Shown piece by piece: positions 17,997 to 26,477 of a stretch of DNA of 64,000 nucleotides. The notes under the pieces are model-generated. The model did no database searches. It was not told the origin of the DNA and saw only the letters and a list, made by a program, of their open reading frames with translations. The position numbers were made by a program, and so were the translations under genes. The DNA comes from Chryseobacterium sp. KACC 21268 (GTDB taxonomy: Bacteria; Bacteroidota; Bacteroidia; Flavobacteriales; Weeksellaceae): positions 2,170,001 to 2,234,000 of the forward strand of contig CP117875.1 in the NCBI GenBank assembly GCA_028736075.1. The letters run 5' to 3'. The first letter of the stretch is position 1, and every line of letters begins with the position of its first letter.

Positions 17997-18893
17997 TTAT
18001 GGAAAAGTCAATTGCAAAACATTCGATTGGTAGAATGCTTCATCAAGAATATCGACAACATTAGTCTCATCGGCTGAATCGTAAAGATCAACTAAGTAAT
18101 CTCCATTAGCCGCCGCGATCGGAATGTTATATTCTCCATTAATTTCGGTCACAACTGATGCAACAACTGAATTATCAGAAGCTTTTCTCACTCTAAATTT
18201 CTGAGCTAATCCGGAAACTTGAGATGAATTGTCACATCCTGAAACCAATTGAACTTTTACGGCTGCAGCTGCTTGAGAAACTTTCAAAATGGTTACATCT
18301 TGAATACCATTGACATCAATCAAACTATCATCAACTAAGAAGCTTCGTCTAGTATTAAATCCTGCAGTTCCGTTTTGATCCAATTGGATGTCAACTGTAA
18401 ACATTGAGATTTTAGAACCTCCATCATTGAAAGTTGGATTGTTTACGGAAATATCACTAACGCTAAATCCATTCAACATCTCATCCTTATTATCAAAGAA
18501 TAGTTTATCCTCAGAATCTAGAAGAAGAATTTCCCAACCCTTTTGTTTTGCCAATTTGTGCCAATTTGCCAAAAGACATTTGTTTTCTTCAAAACTTAAT
18601 GTGAACTCAAAAAGACCTTGTGAAATGGTTTTTTTGATCTTGTTAGCAAATGTTTGAACGTTGTTTTTGGCAGCTGCATCAGTGAACTCAAGCATATCAT
18701 TTAATGCGATTAGCTGACCTGATTTAATGAACTCAGCTCGCGCCTCAGCATCAAAAACTCCATCTGTTAATGAAATCTTTAAGCCTTTTTTCTTCAAGAA
18801 TGTTTTTACAACATCCTTCAGGGAAACGTCGCACCCGTTGAACCAGGTTCCGATAGTGCTTTTCCCACAATTTAATGTATCTATCTGGATCAT
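17997..18893 (-). CDS. Major tail protein
   Basis: ATG 18893 (MIQIDTLNCGKSTIG) is preferred. The longer frame to 18998 has a low-quality 35-residue extension that overlaps the next gene. The protein is 298 residues with a beta-rich tube-like core. A C-terminal Ig-like domain spans about residues 215-298 (VQLVSGCDNSSQ... NGDYLVDLYDSAD), a decoration often fused to siphovirus tail tube proteins. Position after the connectors and a strong terminator right behind it fit an abundant virion protein. No direct family motif was recognised, so the call is by context and architecture. Confidence 0.7.
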   Translation of the reverse strand: MIQIDTLNCGKSTIGTWFNGCDVSLKDVVKTFLKKKGLKISLTDGVFDAEARAEFIKSGQLIALNDMLEFTDAAAKNNVQTFANKIKKTISQGLFEFTLSFEENKCLLANWHKLAKQKGWEILLLDSEDKLFFDNKDEMLNGFSVSDISVNNPTFNDGGSKISMFTVDIQLDQNGTAGFNTRRSFLVDDSLIDVNGIQDVTILKVSQAAAAVKVQLVSGCDNSSQVSGLAQKFRVRKASDNSVVASVVTEINGEYNIPIAAANGDYLVDLYDSADETNVVDILDEAFYQSNVLQLTFP

Positions 18894-18915
18894 TATTTTG
18901 TTTTTATTTTTTTGA

Positions 18916-19491
18916 TTAATTATTTTTAGGCATACAGTCAGGCTTAAAATATATGTCGCATTCAAAGATGATTGCATCCCATATATCAACTTGTCCACTG
19001 TCTTGTTGAGAATTCACAGAATAATTTGGAAAAAATTTCTGACTGTGAGAATTATTCTTATCCATCCAAATATATTTCTTGAATTTACCTTGAGTCATCA
19101 GCTTACAAAACTTTTCAATGATCTGATCAAGGATAAATCTTGTAGTCTGAACTCTAGTCTGGACCAACTTTTCAGAATCGTTATTGATAGCAAAAATGAT
19201 TTTTAATGATTTGTACGTGTATAACTTTTTAGGAGTGTTATCAGAACTTTCCGTAACCGGATAAATTAACCAGGCTAAAGGATATTTTTCTTTTTTTCCT
19301 TGAAGCCAGATATTAAGTTCTTTTTCGGTTCCGAATGCAAATTTCACTTTTGCTGGAGTTTGCATATGATAAGGGTTCTTGATCTTTAAGACTTCACCAA
19401 AATCACTATTCAAATATTCTCCAACTGGAAGTTTATACTGATTTCCTAAATCATTAAAAACATTGTTCAAGGCTTTCTCAATCGGTTGCAT
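18916..19491 (-). CDS. Tail terminator / tail completion-like protein
   Basis: A 191-residue protein with alternating strands and helices (KLYTYKSLKIIFAINNDSEK, then VQTRVQTTRFILDQIIEKF). It lies between the head-tail connector and the major tail gene, the usual position of the tail terminator. Its start overlaps the stop of the connector by one base. The role is assigned from gene order; the sequence alone is not diagnostic. Confidence 0.55.
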   Translation of the reverse strand: MQPIEKALNNVFNDLGNQYKLPVGEYLNSDFGEVLKIKNPYHMQTPAKVKFAFGTEKELNIWLQGKKEKYPLAWLIYPVTESSDNTPKKLYTYKSLKIIFAINNDSEKLVQTRVQTTRFILDQIIEKFCKLMTQGKFKKYIWMDKNNSHSQKFFPNYSVNSQQDSGQVDIWDAIIFECDIYFKPDCMPKNN

Positions 19492-20093
19492 TAGAATTTG
19501 TTTTTAGGTTTGATATGGGAAGGTTTCCACGTTGGGAAATCGTCTTTGTGATCTCTTAAAAACTCATACAGAGAAGTTTGATTTTTCAAACCTCCTACAA
19601 CTTTCATCTGGAAAGCATTGTAAGCATCAATACGTTTCGGAAATCCTGATACAGTGAATGAATTGGCAGCGGTCAAAATAACCTGACCAACTCCTGTAGT
19701 AGAGGTCCTGTTATTGAACATAAAATGATAATATATGTAATCTGCAATGAAAGAAGATTTCAATTCGACATCGGCACCATTGAATTTGAAAGCATCCTTT
19801 TGTACGATACCTTTCCATTCTTTTTTCTTTACTACATCACCAACTGTAACCTCGTAGGAATTGCCTTCGATCAACCATTTCAAATGATCCGGAGTATCTT
19901 CTTTAAGATTATTTTCATCATCAAAGCATTCTTCCAACTCATTATAAAGTTCTTGACCAAAAACCAAAACCAGACATTGCTTTTCACAGGAAAAAATAAA
20001 TTTCGAAACCTCCAACGCGATATCACCCATCTCATCGATGTTAGATATTTTAAGTGGTTCGTTTTTAAAAAATGTTAAGTCTGTGAAAAGCAT
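19491..20093 (-). CDS. Head-tail connector-like protein (DUF6712-like)
   Basis: A 200-residue protein that resembles the Bacteroidota prophage family annotated DUF6712. A helical N-terminal half carries CLVLVFGQELYNELE. It continues with SSFIADYIYYHFMFNNRTSTTGVGQ, the FIADYVYYHYLRN-like segment of that family. It lies downstream of the major capsid gene, as head-completion (gp6-like) proteins do. It would join the portal to the tail. Confidence 0.6.
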   Translation of the reverse strand: MLFTDLTFFKNEPLKISNIDEMGDIALEVSKFIFSCEKQCLVLVFGQELYNELEECFDDENNLKEDTPDHLKWLIEGNSYEVTVGDVVKKKEWKGIVQKDAFKFNGADVELKSSFIADYIYYHFMFNNRTSTTGVGQVILTAANSFTVSGFPKRIDAYNAFQMKVVGGLKNQTSLYEFLRDHKDDFPTWKPSHIKPKNKF

Positions 20094-20110
20094 ATCTGGT
20101 TATTTTTTGA

Positions 20111-20401
20111 TTAGTCTTCTAGATCAGTGTCTACTTTTGGAGTAAACTCTTTTGCAACTCCGTTGCTTACATAAAGATCTCTCATCACTTGAGAAATATT
20201 TGTAAGCTTTTGACCTTTTTTAAAGCCGCGGAAATCGCCGAAAAATTCAACATTGTACATCTTTGTCAAGTCGATTTTGTGAACTTTGTCAGCAGCTTTC
20301 TTTGCTTTTTCCTGATATCCGTTATAGACATCGGCTAATGATTTGGGACCACCTTTTTTTGTGTCCACTTTAACTTCTGGTGTATCTTCTGTTCCAGCCA
20401 T
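20111..20401 (-). CDS. Small head-region protein
   Basis: A 96-residue Lys/Asp-rich protein (VYNGYQEKAKKAADKVHKID, then FFGDFRGFKKGQKLT). It lies directly downstream of the capsid gene, with about 65 bases between. It could be a head decoration, joining or assembly protein. I recognise no family. Confidence 0.5.
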   Translation of the reverse strand: MAGTEDTPEVKVDTKKGGPKSLADVYNGYQEKAKKAADKVHKIDLTKMYNVEFFGDFRGFKKGQKLTNISQVMRDLYVSNGVAKEFTPKVDTDLED

Positions 20402-20465
20402 TGTATTGTTGTTTTAGAATTAATTAAAATTTGATTTACACTTTTGATTTGGTATCACAGCTGAA

Positions 20466-21746
20466 TTAGTCAGCTGTGATACCTGCTTTGATATTGGTGA
20501 ACGTATCTGAAATAATTCCAGTTCTGGTAGCAACCGGGATGATTACAGCAAAGAATTTCTCTAATCTGTGAGACAATAAGTTTTTGTTACCATCATTGCC
20601 AGAATAGAATTCTGTGTAATCTGTAGCCGTATCAAGACCAGCTTTGACAGATGTTTTGAAATCGCCGACTATTAAATCATCGTTTCCTAATTCAACATCA
20701 GTTCTAATTTTTACGGAGATATCATCACCGAAATCTATTGAGTTGTTTAGGAGGTTGATGCTGCCTTTGTTTTCTAGCATATAATGTCCATCATCAGCTT
20801 TCATTGTTTTAAGATTCTCCCAGGCATATACAGACATTCTCGCAGAATTCGGAGTGTATCCTAACTTTACCAACGATGCAATGACCGCGATAATAGCATC
20901 ATAGTTGTTCGGGTTTGGGTGAACTGCTTGTGCTGGAACCGGTGTAAATGCAGTAGCATTTGCTTTGATTTTAGCAATTACCAAAGCTGGAAGAACCTTA
21001 TCGAAATAAGACTGCAAAGTATTCAGGAACGACGTCACAAACATTGCAAAGAATCTTCTCATTTTGGTAGTTGTTTTCCAGATTGTAGCAACTGCTTCAG
21101 CTGGTTCATCGATAGCGGCCCAAACTACAGTGGATTCAGGTTTTACAGCACCTTCAGCTGTAACGGCGATATTCACTGTAGAAGTTTCTGAGATTGAAAC
21201 TAGACGATCAGCATTAAGCGGCAACATATCAATTTCATCAAGGATGTTTGATTTAGGAACCGGCTTTTTTGCGATACCCGGAATAAGCTGTGCAAAGTAA
21301 TTTCCGATAATGGAAATTGTACCTGCGATACCTGCTCCAGCATTTGCATTTACACCAATTGTATCGGCTTTGATCGTTACTTTTCCATTTAAAGTACCAT
21401 CTCCACTAGATTTGTGGATTGTTTCCAACTCGTCTTTCAGACCTTTAGCAATGCCAAAACCAGCATTGTCAGGATTGTTTTGAGTATCTTTGATCACTTC
21501 ACCTTGAGTTTTTACAATTGCTGTAAGATCTTCGAGTTTGGTAATCAAATCGTCTTTTGTCGCCTTTTCGGCTTCTAGTTCGGTTTTGATTGCTTCCAGA
21601 GCTTCAGCCGATGCTTTCGTATCGATTTCATCACCCATTTCACTAAGAAATTCAGAGTGCAGTTCTGCCTGTTTTGATGCTTCCATTGCTTTGAAAGCAT
21701 CTTCAGTTACGTTTTTTGATTTTAAAAAAACTTTAAATTTTTTCAT
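20466..21746 (-). CDS. Major capsid protein (HK97-fold)
   Basis: A 426-residue protein. The N-terminal 100 residues form a charged coiled coil (LEAIKTELEAEKATKDDLITKLEDL), like the delta/scaffold domain removed by the prohead protease. The coat part follows, with VSISETSTVNIAVTAEGAVKPES resembling the E-loop and N-arm region and WKTTTKMRRFFAMFV the spine helix. It ends with KAGLDTATDYTEFYSGNDGNKNLLSHRLEKFFAVIIP, the form of the A-domain end of phage_capsid proteins. It is directly downstream of the protease and portal. Cleavage near residue 100-120 is inferred. Confidence 0.85.
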   Translation of the reverse strand: MKKFKVFLKSKNVTEDAFKAMEASKQAELHSEFLSEMGDEIDTKASAEALEAIKTELEAEKATKDDLITKLEDLTAIVKTQGEVIKDTQNNPDNAGFGIAKGLKDELETIHKSSGDGTLNGKVTIKADTIGVNANAGAGIAGTISIIGNYFAQLIPGIAKKPVPKSNILDEIDMLPLNADRLVSISETSTVNIAVTAEGAVKPESTVVWAAIDEPAEAVATIWKTTTKMRRFFAMFVTSFLNTLQSYFDKVLPALVIAKIKANATAFTPVPAQAVHPNPNNYDAIIAVIASLVKLGYTPNSARMSVYAWENLKTMKADDGHYMLENKGSINLLNNSIDFGDDISVKIRTDVELGNDDLIVGDFKTSVKAGLDTATDYTEFYSGNDGNKNLLSHRLEKFFAVIIPVATRTGIISDTFTNIKAGITAD

Positions 21747-21758
21747 TTTTTTGATTTG

Positions 21759-22652
21759 TTAAAAAATTAAACTTGAGTAATAGCTTTTTTGAGTGGAAGT
21801 ATCCGGCTCGGTTTTATTTTCATCAAGTGACTTATCGTCGGCTTGAGTATCTTCGTTTTCGTCGTCATCTTCGTCATCATCATTGTCAGACAATTCAATA
21901 ACTGGAGTTGTGAAGCAACTGCCTTTTACTACAGCGCTTCCTTCATCTCTAATCTTAGCCTCAGTAACAGCCCAGAAGTAATTGACAGTATCAAGATCTT
22001 CTATGTTTACGCACATTGGAGCGAACTTATTCCAATTTTCAACATACTGAGTATAACTTGCATCTCCACTAGCATACTCATCACGCACACAGAAATATTC
22101 TTTTACATATCCCATTTTGACTGAATGATTTCTAACAAAACCTTTCAGATATTGATTGTACATATACTCGTTTCGATCTTTGTGAATGGTAGCATCGAAA
22201 ACTAAACATTCACAATCACCATCATAATTTGGAAATCCTAATTCAGTAAAAGTGAAGGTTTGGGTGTAAGCTTTAACTTCATCTGAAATAATACCCTTGA
22301 AAGAAAGATCGTGTTCTTGACATAGATAAATCAGCTTTTTTTCTGAAAGGGATTTTTTCCATATGCCAGGAACGTGAAGATCACAATGAGAATCTAATAT
22401 ATTAGTGGCATTGATGATACATTTGACTTTAAGAACTCCCTTTTCTATTATTTCTTTGTCGGATTCTAAATCTTCAGCTTTTAATCTTTCGCCTTTAGAA
22501 TTGAGAGCAAATGAGGTAAAACCAAAAGACATCCCGTCAGTTTTTTTACTCTCATTTCTTCTTTGTGCCTTGATCAATGCTTGATTATCCATCAGCCATT
22601 TAACTTGGTCCTTTGGGTTGTTAAATTTTTTTATTTCCATCTTTACAGACAT
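21759..22652 (-). CDS. HK97-family prohead protease
   Basis: A 297-residue protein with the signs of phage prohead serine proteases (herpesvirus-assemblin fold). INATNILDSHCDLHVPGIWKKSL corresponds to the family's start (normally DxxGDxxxxGAF). His114 lies in LCQEHDL, and Ser lies in VRNHSVKMGYVKEY. The C-terminal 50 residues are very acidic (NDDDEDDDENED), probably a scaffold or capsid-binding tail. It is the gene before the major capsid gene and would remove its delta domain. The Cys in DSHCDLH replaces the common Gly, which is unusual. Confidence 0.75.
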   Translation of the reverse strand: MSVKMEIKKFNNPKDQVKWLMDNQALIKAQRRNESKKTDGMSFGFTSFALNSKGERLKAEDLESDKEIIEKGVLKVKCIINATNILDSHCDLHVPGIWKKSLSEKKLIYLCQEHDLSFKGIISDEVKAYTQTFTFTELGFPNYDGDCECLVFDATIHKDRNEYMYNQYLKGFVRNHSVKMGYVKEYFCVRDEYASGDASYTQYVENWNKFAPMCVNIEDLDTVNYFWAVTEAKIRDEGSAVVKGSCFTTPVIELSDNDDDEDDDENEDTQADDKSLDENKTEPDTSTQKSYYSSLIF

Positions 22653-22761
22653 TTGAATTTTCTTTTCTTTTTTTCACTTCCTTAAGAAGTTTATCATCAT
22701 TGTTTTTCTTTGCCAACTTCTTAATTTGGTCGAGATCTTTATCTCTATCAGATGATTCCAT
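22621..22761 (-). CDS. Small Lys-rich protein between portal and protease
   Basis: An open frame of 46 codons starts at ATG 22761, overlapping the portal stop by 14 bases, and ends within the protease gene start (32-base overlap). The product (MESSDRDKDLDQIKKLA...) is charged and helical. Close packing at both ends makes it a plausible gene, but base composition could also produce it by chance. Confidence 0.4.
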   Translation of the reverse strand: MESSDRDKDLDQIKKLAKKNNDDKLLKEVKKRKENSNVCKDGNKKI

Positions 22762-24031
22762 ATTCGTTGATTTTTGCAGTTAATTCTTCGTGAGTAATTA
22801 GTTTCTTATCGAATAATTGAATAAGTAAATCAAGTTTTAATTTGGTCGTTTCAATCTTCGTTTTTTCATTTTCTGCAAAGACCGGAAGATGTGAGTAATC
22901 GATATAGATTGTATTTTCCCATTTAAAGAATGTTTGAATTTTCTCGCAGAAGTTTTGTGCTAAAGGCTGAATGATATTTTGAATCACTTCGATCATTGCC
23001 ATCTGGCGATTCGCGAACTTTGCAGATTCTAGTGTAAGGTTTTGGAATTCTTTAGGTAGATTGTATTTATTTACAATCACACGAGCATCTTCCACGGCCA
23101 ACTTATCATAATCCAGCTTTTCAAGTCCATCAGATAATGAGAATGCTTTGAGTGGGAGAGTAGAGAACGCCACTCCTAAAGAGTTGTTTCCGATTCCCGT
23201 ATCCCTTAATTCTTGTTCAAGCTTCTTTTTGTGAGTAGTGGTAATTGGATTCCCATCTTTATCATTTTCGCCGGTACCAACTTCACCATCCAGACCAAAA
23301 TCATCGAATGTCTTAACATCTAAAGAAACAATTTGAGAACCTGATCGTTTGATCATATTCTCTTTAGCCTGACCGGCTAAAGAGTAGTTCTGTATGTTTT
23401 GTTTCAACGCGAGAAGCCGGGAAATACCTATGTATGGTTTCTCCGGGTTTTGGCGAACGTCGAAATATGGAATTACGTTTGAGTACTTGATTCTACTAAA
23501 ACCAAGTGGACGATAACTAAAGTGCAGCTCGTCATTTTTAGAAAAGAAATTGAAAACGAATGAATAGAGACTATTCCAGTCAATAAAGTCTGGATCGCAA
23601 TTAAATAATTGAGTTCCTGAATTGAGTTTTGATTCAAAGCCTACAGACTTATTTTGAGGTACAATATAGTTCCAGCCGTGGGAGTAATGATAGTACAACC
23701 ATTCTTCGATGAACTGTCCGAAATTCTGATTTGAATTTGGATTTCTTAGAAGCTTGATGAGGTCATCAGATTCAGTGACATCATCACCTTTATTGTTTTT
23801 GGATTTTAGGATCCCAGATGAAAGTACTTCACCATAAAAAGTGATAGTGCTATCGATTGGATCAATTGCCTGTGAGAGTCGTGTGTAGAAATTTTGCTGA
23901 ATGTTTTCCCAGGATGACGATGTGATCGCTTGGAAAAGTGGAGAGCTGCTATTATGTAGAAAAGAAAGTCCATTTTCCTGTTTAGAAAATGTTGGAGTAT
24001 TTCTTTCAAATAAATTTTTAAAGAAACTTAT
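22748..24031 (-). CDS. Portal protein (non-canonical start)
   Basis: The part from TTG 23698 is 316 residues and typical of phage portals: HYSHGWNYIVPQN, PYIGISRLLALKQNIQNYSL and a helical C-terminus. The same frame continues open upstream without any ATG, GTG or TTG to a stop at 24056-24058. It reads FFKNLFERNTPTFSKQ, which looks like a genuine portal N-terminus. The best start is the ATA at 24031, giving SFFKNLF after the initiator; 427 residues then match normal portal length. Initiation at AUA is an inference. The portal forms the dodecameric DNA gate of the head. Its own promoter lies at 24065. Confidence 0.8.
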   Translation of the reverse strand: MSFFKNLFERNTPTFSKQENGLSFLHNSSSPLFQAITSSSWENIQQNFYTRLSQAIDPIDSTITFYGEVLSSGILKSKNNKGDDVTESDDLIKLLRNPNSNQNFGQFIEEWLYYHYSHGWNYIVPQNKSVGFESKLNSGTQLFNCDPDFIDWNSLYSFVFNFFSKNDELHFSYRPLGFSRIKYSNVIPYFDVRQNPEKPYIGISRLLALKQNIQNYSLAGQAKENMIKRSGSQIVSLDVKTFDDFGLDGEVGTGENDKDGNPITTTHKKKLEQELRDTGIGNNSLGVAFSTLPLKAFSLSDGLEKLDYDKLAVEDARVIVNKYNLPKEFQNLTLESAKFANRQMAMIEVIQNIIQPLAQNFCEKIQTFFKWENTIYIDYSHLPVFAENEKTKIETTKLKLDLLIQLFDKKLITHEELTAKINEYGII

Positions 24032-24050
24032 TTCATAATTGCCGTGATCG
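24029..24050 (-). repeat. Shared leader motif, copy C
   Basis: The minus strand reads CGATCACGGCAATTATGAAA then TA. It matches copy A (9054-9075) at all but two of 22 positions. It contains ATG-AAA-TAA and an ATA in frame with the portal. It begins about 15 bases after a TACATTTG box. Confidence 0.7.
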
Positions 24051-24064
24051 AGTATTTATTTTTA

Positions 24065-24072
24065 CAAATGTA
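24065..24072 (-). promoter_or_regulatory. Late promoter -7 box TACATTTG (portal)
   Basis: A perfect TAnnTTTG box on the minus strand, within ATTACATTTGTA, identical over 12 bases to the box at 9089. Its position predicts a 5' leader of about 25-30 bases ending in the shared leader motif. Confidence 0.6.
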
Positions 24073-24182
24073 ATAAATTTTTGATATGCAATGATTTATT
24101 TTAATAAAAATAGTTCTTGAGACAAGAAGACTGTATAAACAATTATAAACAGAGGTTTTATTTTTAAGTGAAATTTTTTTTA

Positions 24183-24204
24183 AGAATAATAATGATATTA
24201 TTCT
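24183..24204. promoter_or_regulatory. 9-bp inverted repeat upstream of cargo cassette
   Basis: AGAATAATA-ATGA-TATTATTCT is a perfect palindrome in the 200-base gap between the divergent portal and Cys-rich genes. It could be an operator or a leader hairpin of the plus-strand cassette. No other feature is seen in this AT-rich gap. Confidence 0.4.
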
Positions 24205-24259
24205 GGATGTTAGAATTTTATTTTTAATTTTATTGAAAAATAATTAAAATAATAACACC

Positions 24260-24589
24260 ATGACTAAAATTGAAAATGACTTATTAGAGGGATTAGAAAA
24301 AGGAAATGATTTACCTATTGTAGTATCTCCTTTTGGTTTCAAGGAACAAAGTTTTGAAGGCAAAAAATATTTAGTTCCTATGACTCAGAATGAATATATC
24401 AATTGTATAAAAGAATCAACTGAAATTTCGGATGAGGATAAAGATATAATTTTAGATTATGTAAACAAAAACTCATACCCTAGTTGTTATATGCAAACTG
24501 ATATGTATTGTTATAGCGTTGGAGGTTGTAGGTGGTGCAGGTATGTTAACTCAAGTGGAGTTCGATTTTGTTATTGCCTTCCACAATAA
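24260..24589 (+). CDS. Small Cys-rich-tail protein, possible RiPP-like or toxin precursor
   Basis: A 109-residue protein with a soluble acidic first part (residues 1-70). Its sharply different last 37 residues hold six Cys, spaced SCYMQTDMYC, YSVGGCRWC and FCYC. A leader-like front with a Cys-rich core at the C-terminus is the shape of a peptide precursor, but no maturation or export gene is adjacent. It is on the strand opposite to the virion genes, has a terminator of its own, and precedes a membrane coiled-coil gene. I do not recognise the family. Alternatives are a zinc-binding or disulfide-rich small protein. Confidence 0.6.
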   Translation: MTKIENDLLEGLEKGNDLPIVVSPFGFKEQSFEGKKYLVPMTQNEYINCIKESTEISDEDKDIILDYVNKNSYPSCYMQTDMYCYSVGGCRWCRYVNSSGVRFCYCLPQ

Positions 24590-24593
24590 ATAT

Positions 24594-24618
24594 AAAGCGG
24601 TGCATTATGCATCGCTTT
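24594..24618 (+). terminator. Intrinsic terminator after Cys-rich gene
   Basis: AAAGCGGTGCAT and ATGCATCGCTTT pair (one G-U) and are followed by a T run, just after the stop of the 24260 gene. It separates that gene from the coiled-coil gene, so the latter may have its own promoter or rely on read-through. Confidence 0.8.
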
Positions 24619-24650
24619 TTTTTGATTATTTTTACCGAAACTAATATTCT

Positions 24651-25715
24651 ATGGAAAAACTAATTGATCAAGCATCTAAGATTCTTGCTGATACTTCAGA
24701 TATCATTCTAGATCGTTTTAAAAATCCTTACATAACTGCATTCTCAATCTCGTGGATCATCTTTAACTGGAAAGCTATAATGTTTTTTGTTTTTTCGAAA
24801 GGGAACGTGGAATATAAGATTAAACAAATTTCGATTCATCATTCAGACTTATTTCATACTTTCTTATATCCATTTGGAGTGACTATAGTTTATTTATTCG
24901 GAGTTCCATATCTAAACCAAGCTAATGAATGGTTCTTGAAAAAATCTGTTAAGAATAGAGCAAATTTTAAGAAGGTTGAATTTGTAGATAAAATAGAACG
25001 TGAGAGAGATATTGCAATTGCAATTGACGAACAACAAACTGCAATAAAAAACGCTAGAGAAAGTACTGAACACAATAAATACATTGATGAATTAAAAAAT
25101 ACAATAGATGAGAAAGATAAGATTATTTCGGAACAACGTTCAAGAGATTCTGAGAATAATATGCGTGCTCTAGATGAACAATCCGCTTTACTGAAAAATA
25201 TTTCGGATCTTCAAACAAAACACAATAAAGAAATTGATAAATTAAGAAATGAACTAAATGAAAAGCAAATAGATAATAATCAAATAATTAGAGAAAATCA
25301 AGATCTTAAAATATCAATTGAAAATAAAAATTCTCAATTAAACGATGTGAATTTTAGAGCTGATAAATTCCAAGAAATTCTAAGAGATTCCCAGAACGTA
25401 ATCGATGTTCAAAAAGAAATTAGATTTAATCAAAGTACTAGCACTAATGCTTTAATGATAAGTTTTGATAATGGAGATAGAATTTTAGAAATAAATACAG
25501 ATTCTCCATATCCAAAATATATTAATTATAATTTGATGAGAACTCTTTCAATAAAAGACGTTAATGAAAAATTAAAAAGTAATAGTTATTCATTGTCAGC
25601 AGCAGCATTAAATGAAGATGATAAAAATAATATTTTAAGTGTTGTTTATAAAAATGATATGGATTTTAATAATAGGACATCTAACGAAATAAATAATGAT
25701 AATATTTCTAGTTGA
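24651..25715 (+). CDS. Membrane-anchored coiled-coil protein (candidate exclusion/defence factor)
   Basis: A 354-residue protein. Two membrane helices lie near residues 29-50 (AFSISWIIFNWKAIMFFVF) and 72-92 (LYPFGVTIVYLFGVPYL). A long coiled coil spans about 100-265, and a small globular C-terminus follows. The front, ILDRFKNPYITAFSISWIIFNWK, resembles a widespread group of bacterial membrane proteins of unknown function that share an R-x-NPxx-x-F-xxSW-xxxNW pattern. Being AT-rich, plus-strand and inside a minus-strand late operon, it is a typical prophage cargo gene. A membrane sensor blocking incoming phage is a reasonable inference, not shown. Confidence 0.65.
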   Translation: MEKLIDQASKILADTSDIILDRFKNPYITAFSISWIIFNWKAIMFFVFSKGNVEYKIKQISIHHSDLFHTFLYPFGVTIVYLFGVPYLNQANEWFLKKSVKNRANFKKVEFVDKIERERDIAIAIDEQQTAIKNARESTEHNKYIDELKNTIDEKDKIISEQRSRDSENNMRALDEQSALLKNISDLQTKHNKEIDKLRNELNEKQIDNNQIIRENQDLKISIENKNSQLNDVNFRADKFQEILRDSQNVIDVQKEIRFNQSTSTNALMISFDNGDRILEINTDSPYPKYINYNLMRTLSIKDVNEKLKSNSYSLSAAALNEDDKNNILSVVYKNDMDFNNRTSNEINNDNISS

Positions 25716-25830
25716 CCCAAAAGATATTGTTCCGCCACTACGATCTATAGAATGGGATTTTGAAGTTTGTCTCGTAATATTTCTTTTAGTCTGTCATCTT
25801 CTGGATAGAAAAAATTAATTCAAAGTGCTT

Positions 25831-26370
25831 TTATCCTATCAATCTTTTATAAGGTTCAATAGTAGCATAAGTATCACCTAATGCGGAATGCACCTTCTGG
25901 TTTACAATTCCGTAATGAGTGCAAAGATTTGGAAGCGAGTAGGATGGAAGTCTCAAAAACCCTTTTGCGATCTTCATTGTATCATCCAAAGGGATCGAAT
26001 CGAAGAATGTTTTTTCAGTATGAAATCTTGAGCATAGATACTTTATTCGTGGAATATCGAAAGTTGATGAGTTGTGACCGATGATGATTTCAGTATTATG
26101 ATTTTTGAGAAGGTCAATAACGTTTCCGATCACGTCACAAATGTCAAGACCTTTAGATTCCAGGTCCGATATTGAAATACCATTTACGCCCATCGCATCA
26201 TCTTTGTATGAAACCAGCTCAATACCACATTCTCTGTAATACGGTTTGATGAGTGATTGATATTCTGCGACCGGGACCAAACTATTATCGGTGATCACAA
26301 CGGCGATTTCACAAACTCCGTTTTTGCTTAAGGAGAATCCTCCAGTTTCAATGTCTAAAAATGCTTTCAT
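25831..26370 (-). CDS. DnaQ-like 3'-5' exonuclease
   Basis: A 179-residue DEDDh exonuclease. Exo I is FLDIETGGFS (Asp5, Glu7). Exo II lies in HNSSTFDIPRIKYL. Exo III is HSALGDTYAT, with the catalytic His and Asp. This is the proofreading-subunit fold, acting on single-stranded 3' ends. It lies between terminase and portal, so it may be used in packaging or recombination rather than replication. It is complete in all three motifs. Confidence 0.88.
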   Translation of the reverse strand: MKAFLDIETGGFSLSKNGVCEIAVVITDNSLVPVAEYQSLIKPYYRECGIELVSYKDDAMGVNGISISDLESKGLDICDVIGNVIDLLKNHNTEIIIGHNSSTFDIPRIKYLCSRFHTEKTFFDSIPLDDTMKIAKGFLRLPSYSLPNLCTHYGIVNQKVHSALGDTYATIEPYKRLIG

Positions 26371-26372
26371 AA

Positions 26373-26477
26373 TTAATTCTTTTTTTCAAATAAATAAATC
26401 GCTACAATGCAATATATTCCAGTTATGATTGGTAAAATTGACCACGCAAATATTTCCAGATAATCAATATTTCTCAT
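26373..26477 (-). CDS. 34-residue single-TM protein
   Basis: ATG 26477 overlaps the stop of the Com-like gene as ATGA, and the frame gives 34 residues with one clear membrane helix (AWSILPIITGIYCIVAIYLF) and a basic end. Coupling and hydrophobicity make it a credible small gene. Function unknown. Confidence 0.5.
   Translation of the reverse strand: MRNIDYLEIFAWSILPIITGIYCIVAIYLFEKKN

Noticed and set aside
23806-24009. 67-codon minus frame starting MKEILQHFLNRK
   Set aside because: It lies in another frame over the portal N-terminal region, whose reading is far more protein-like and joins the portal without a stop.
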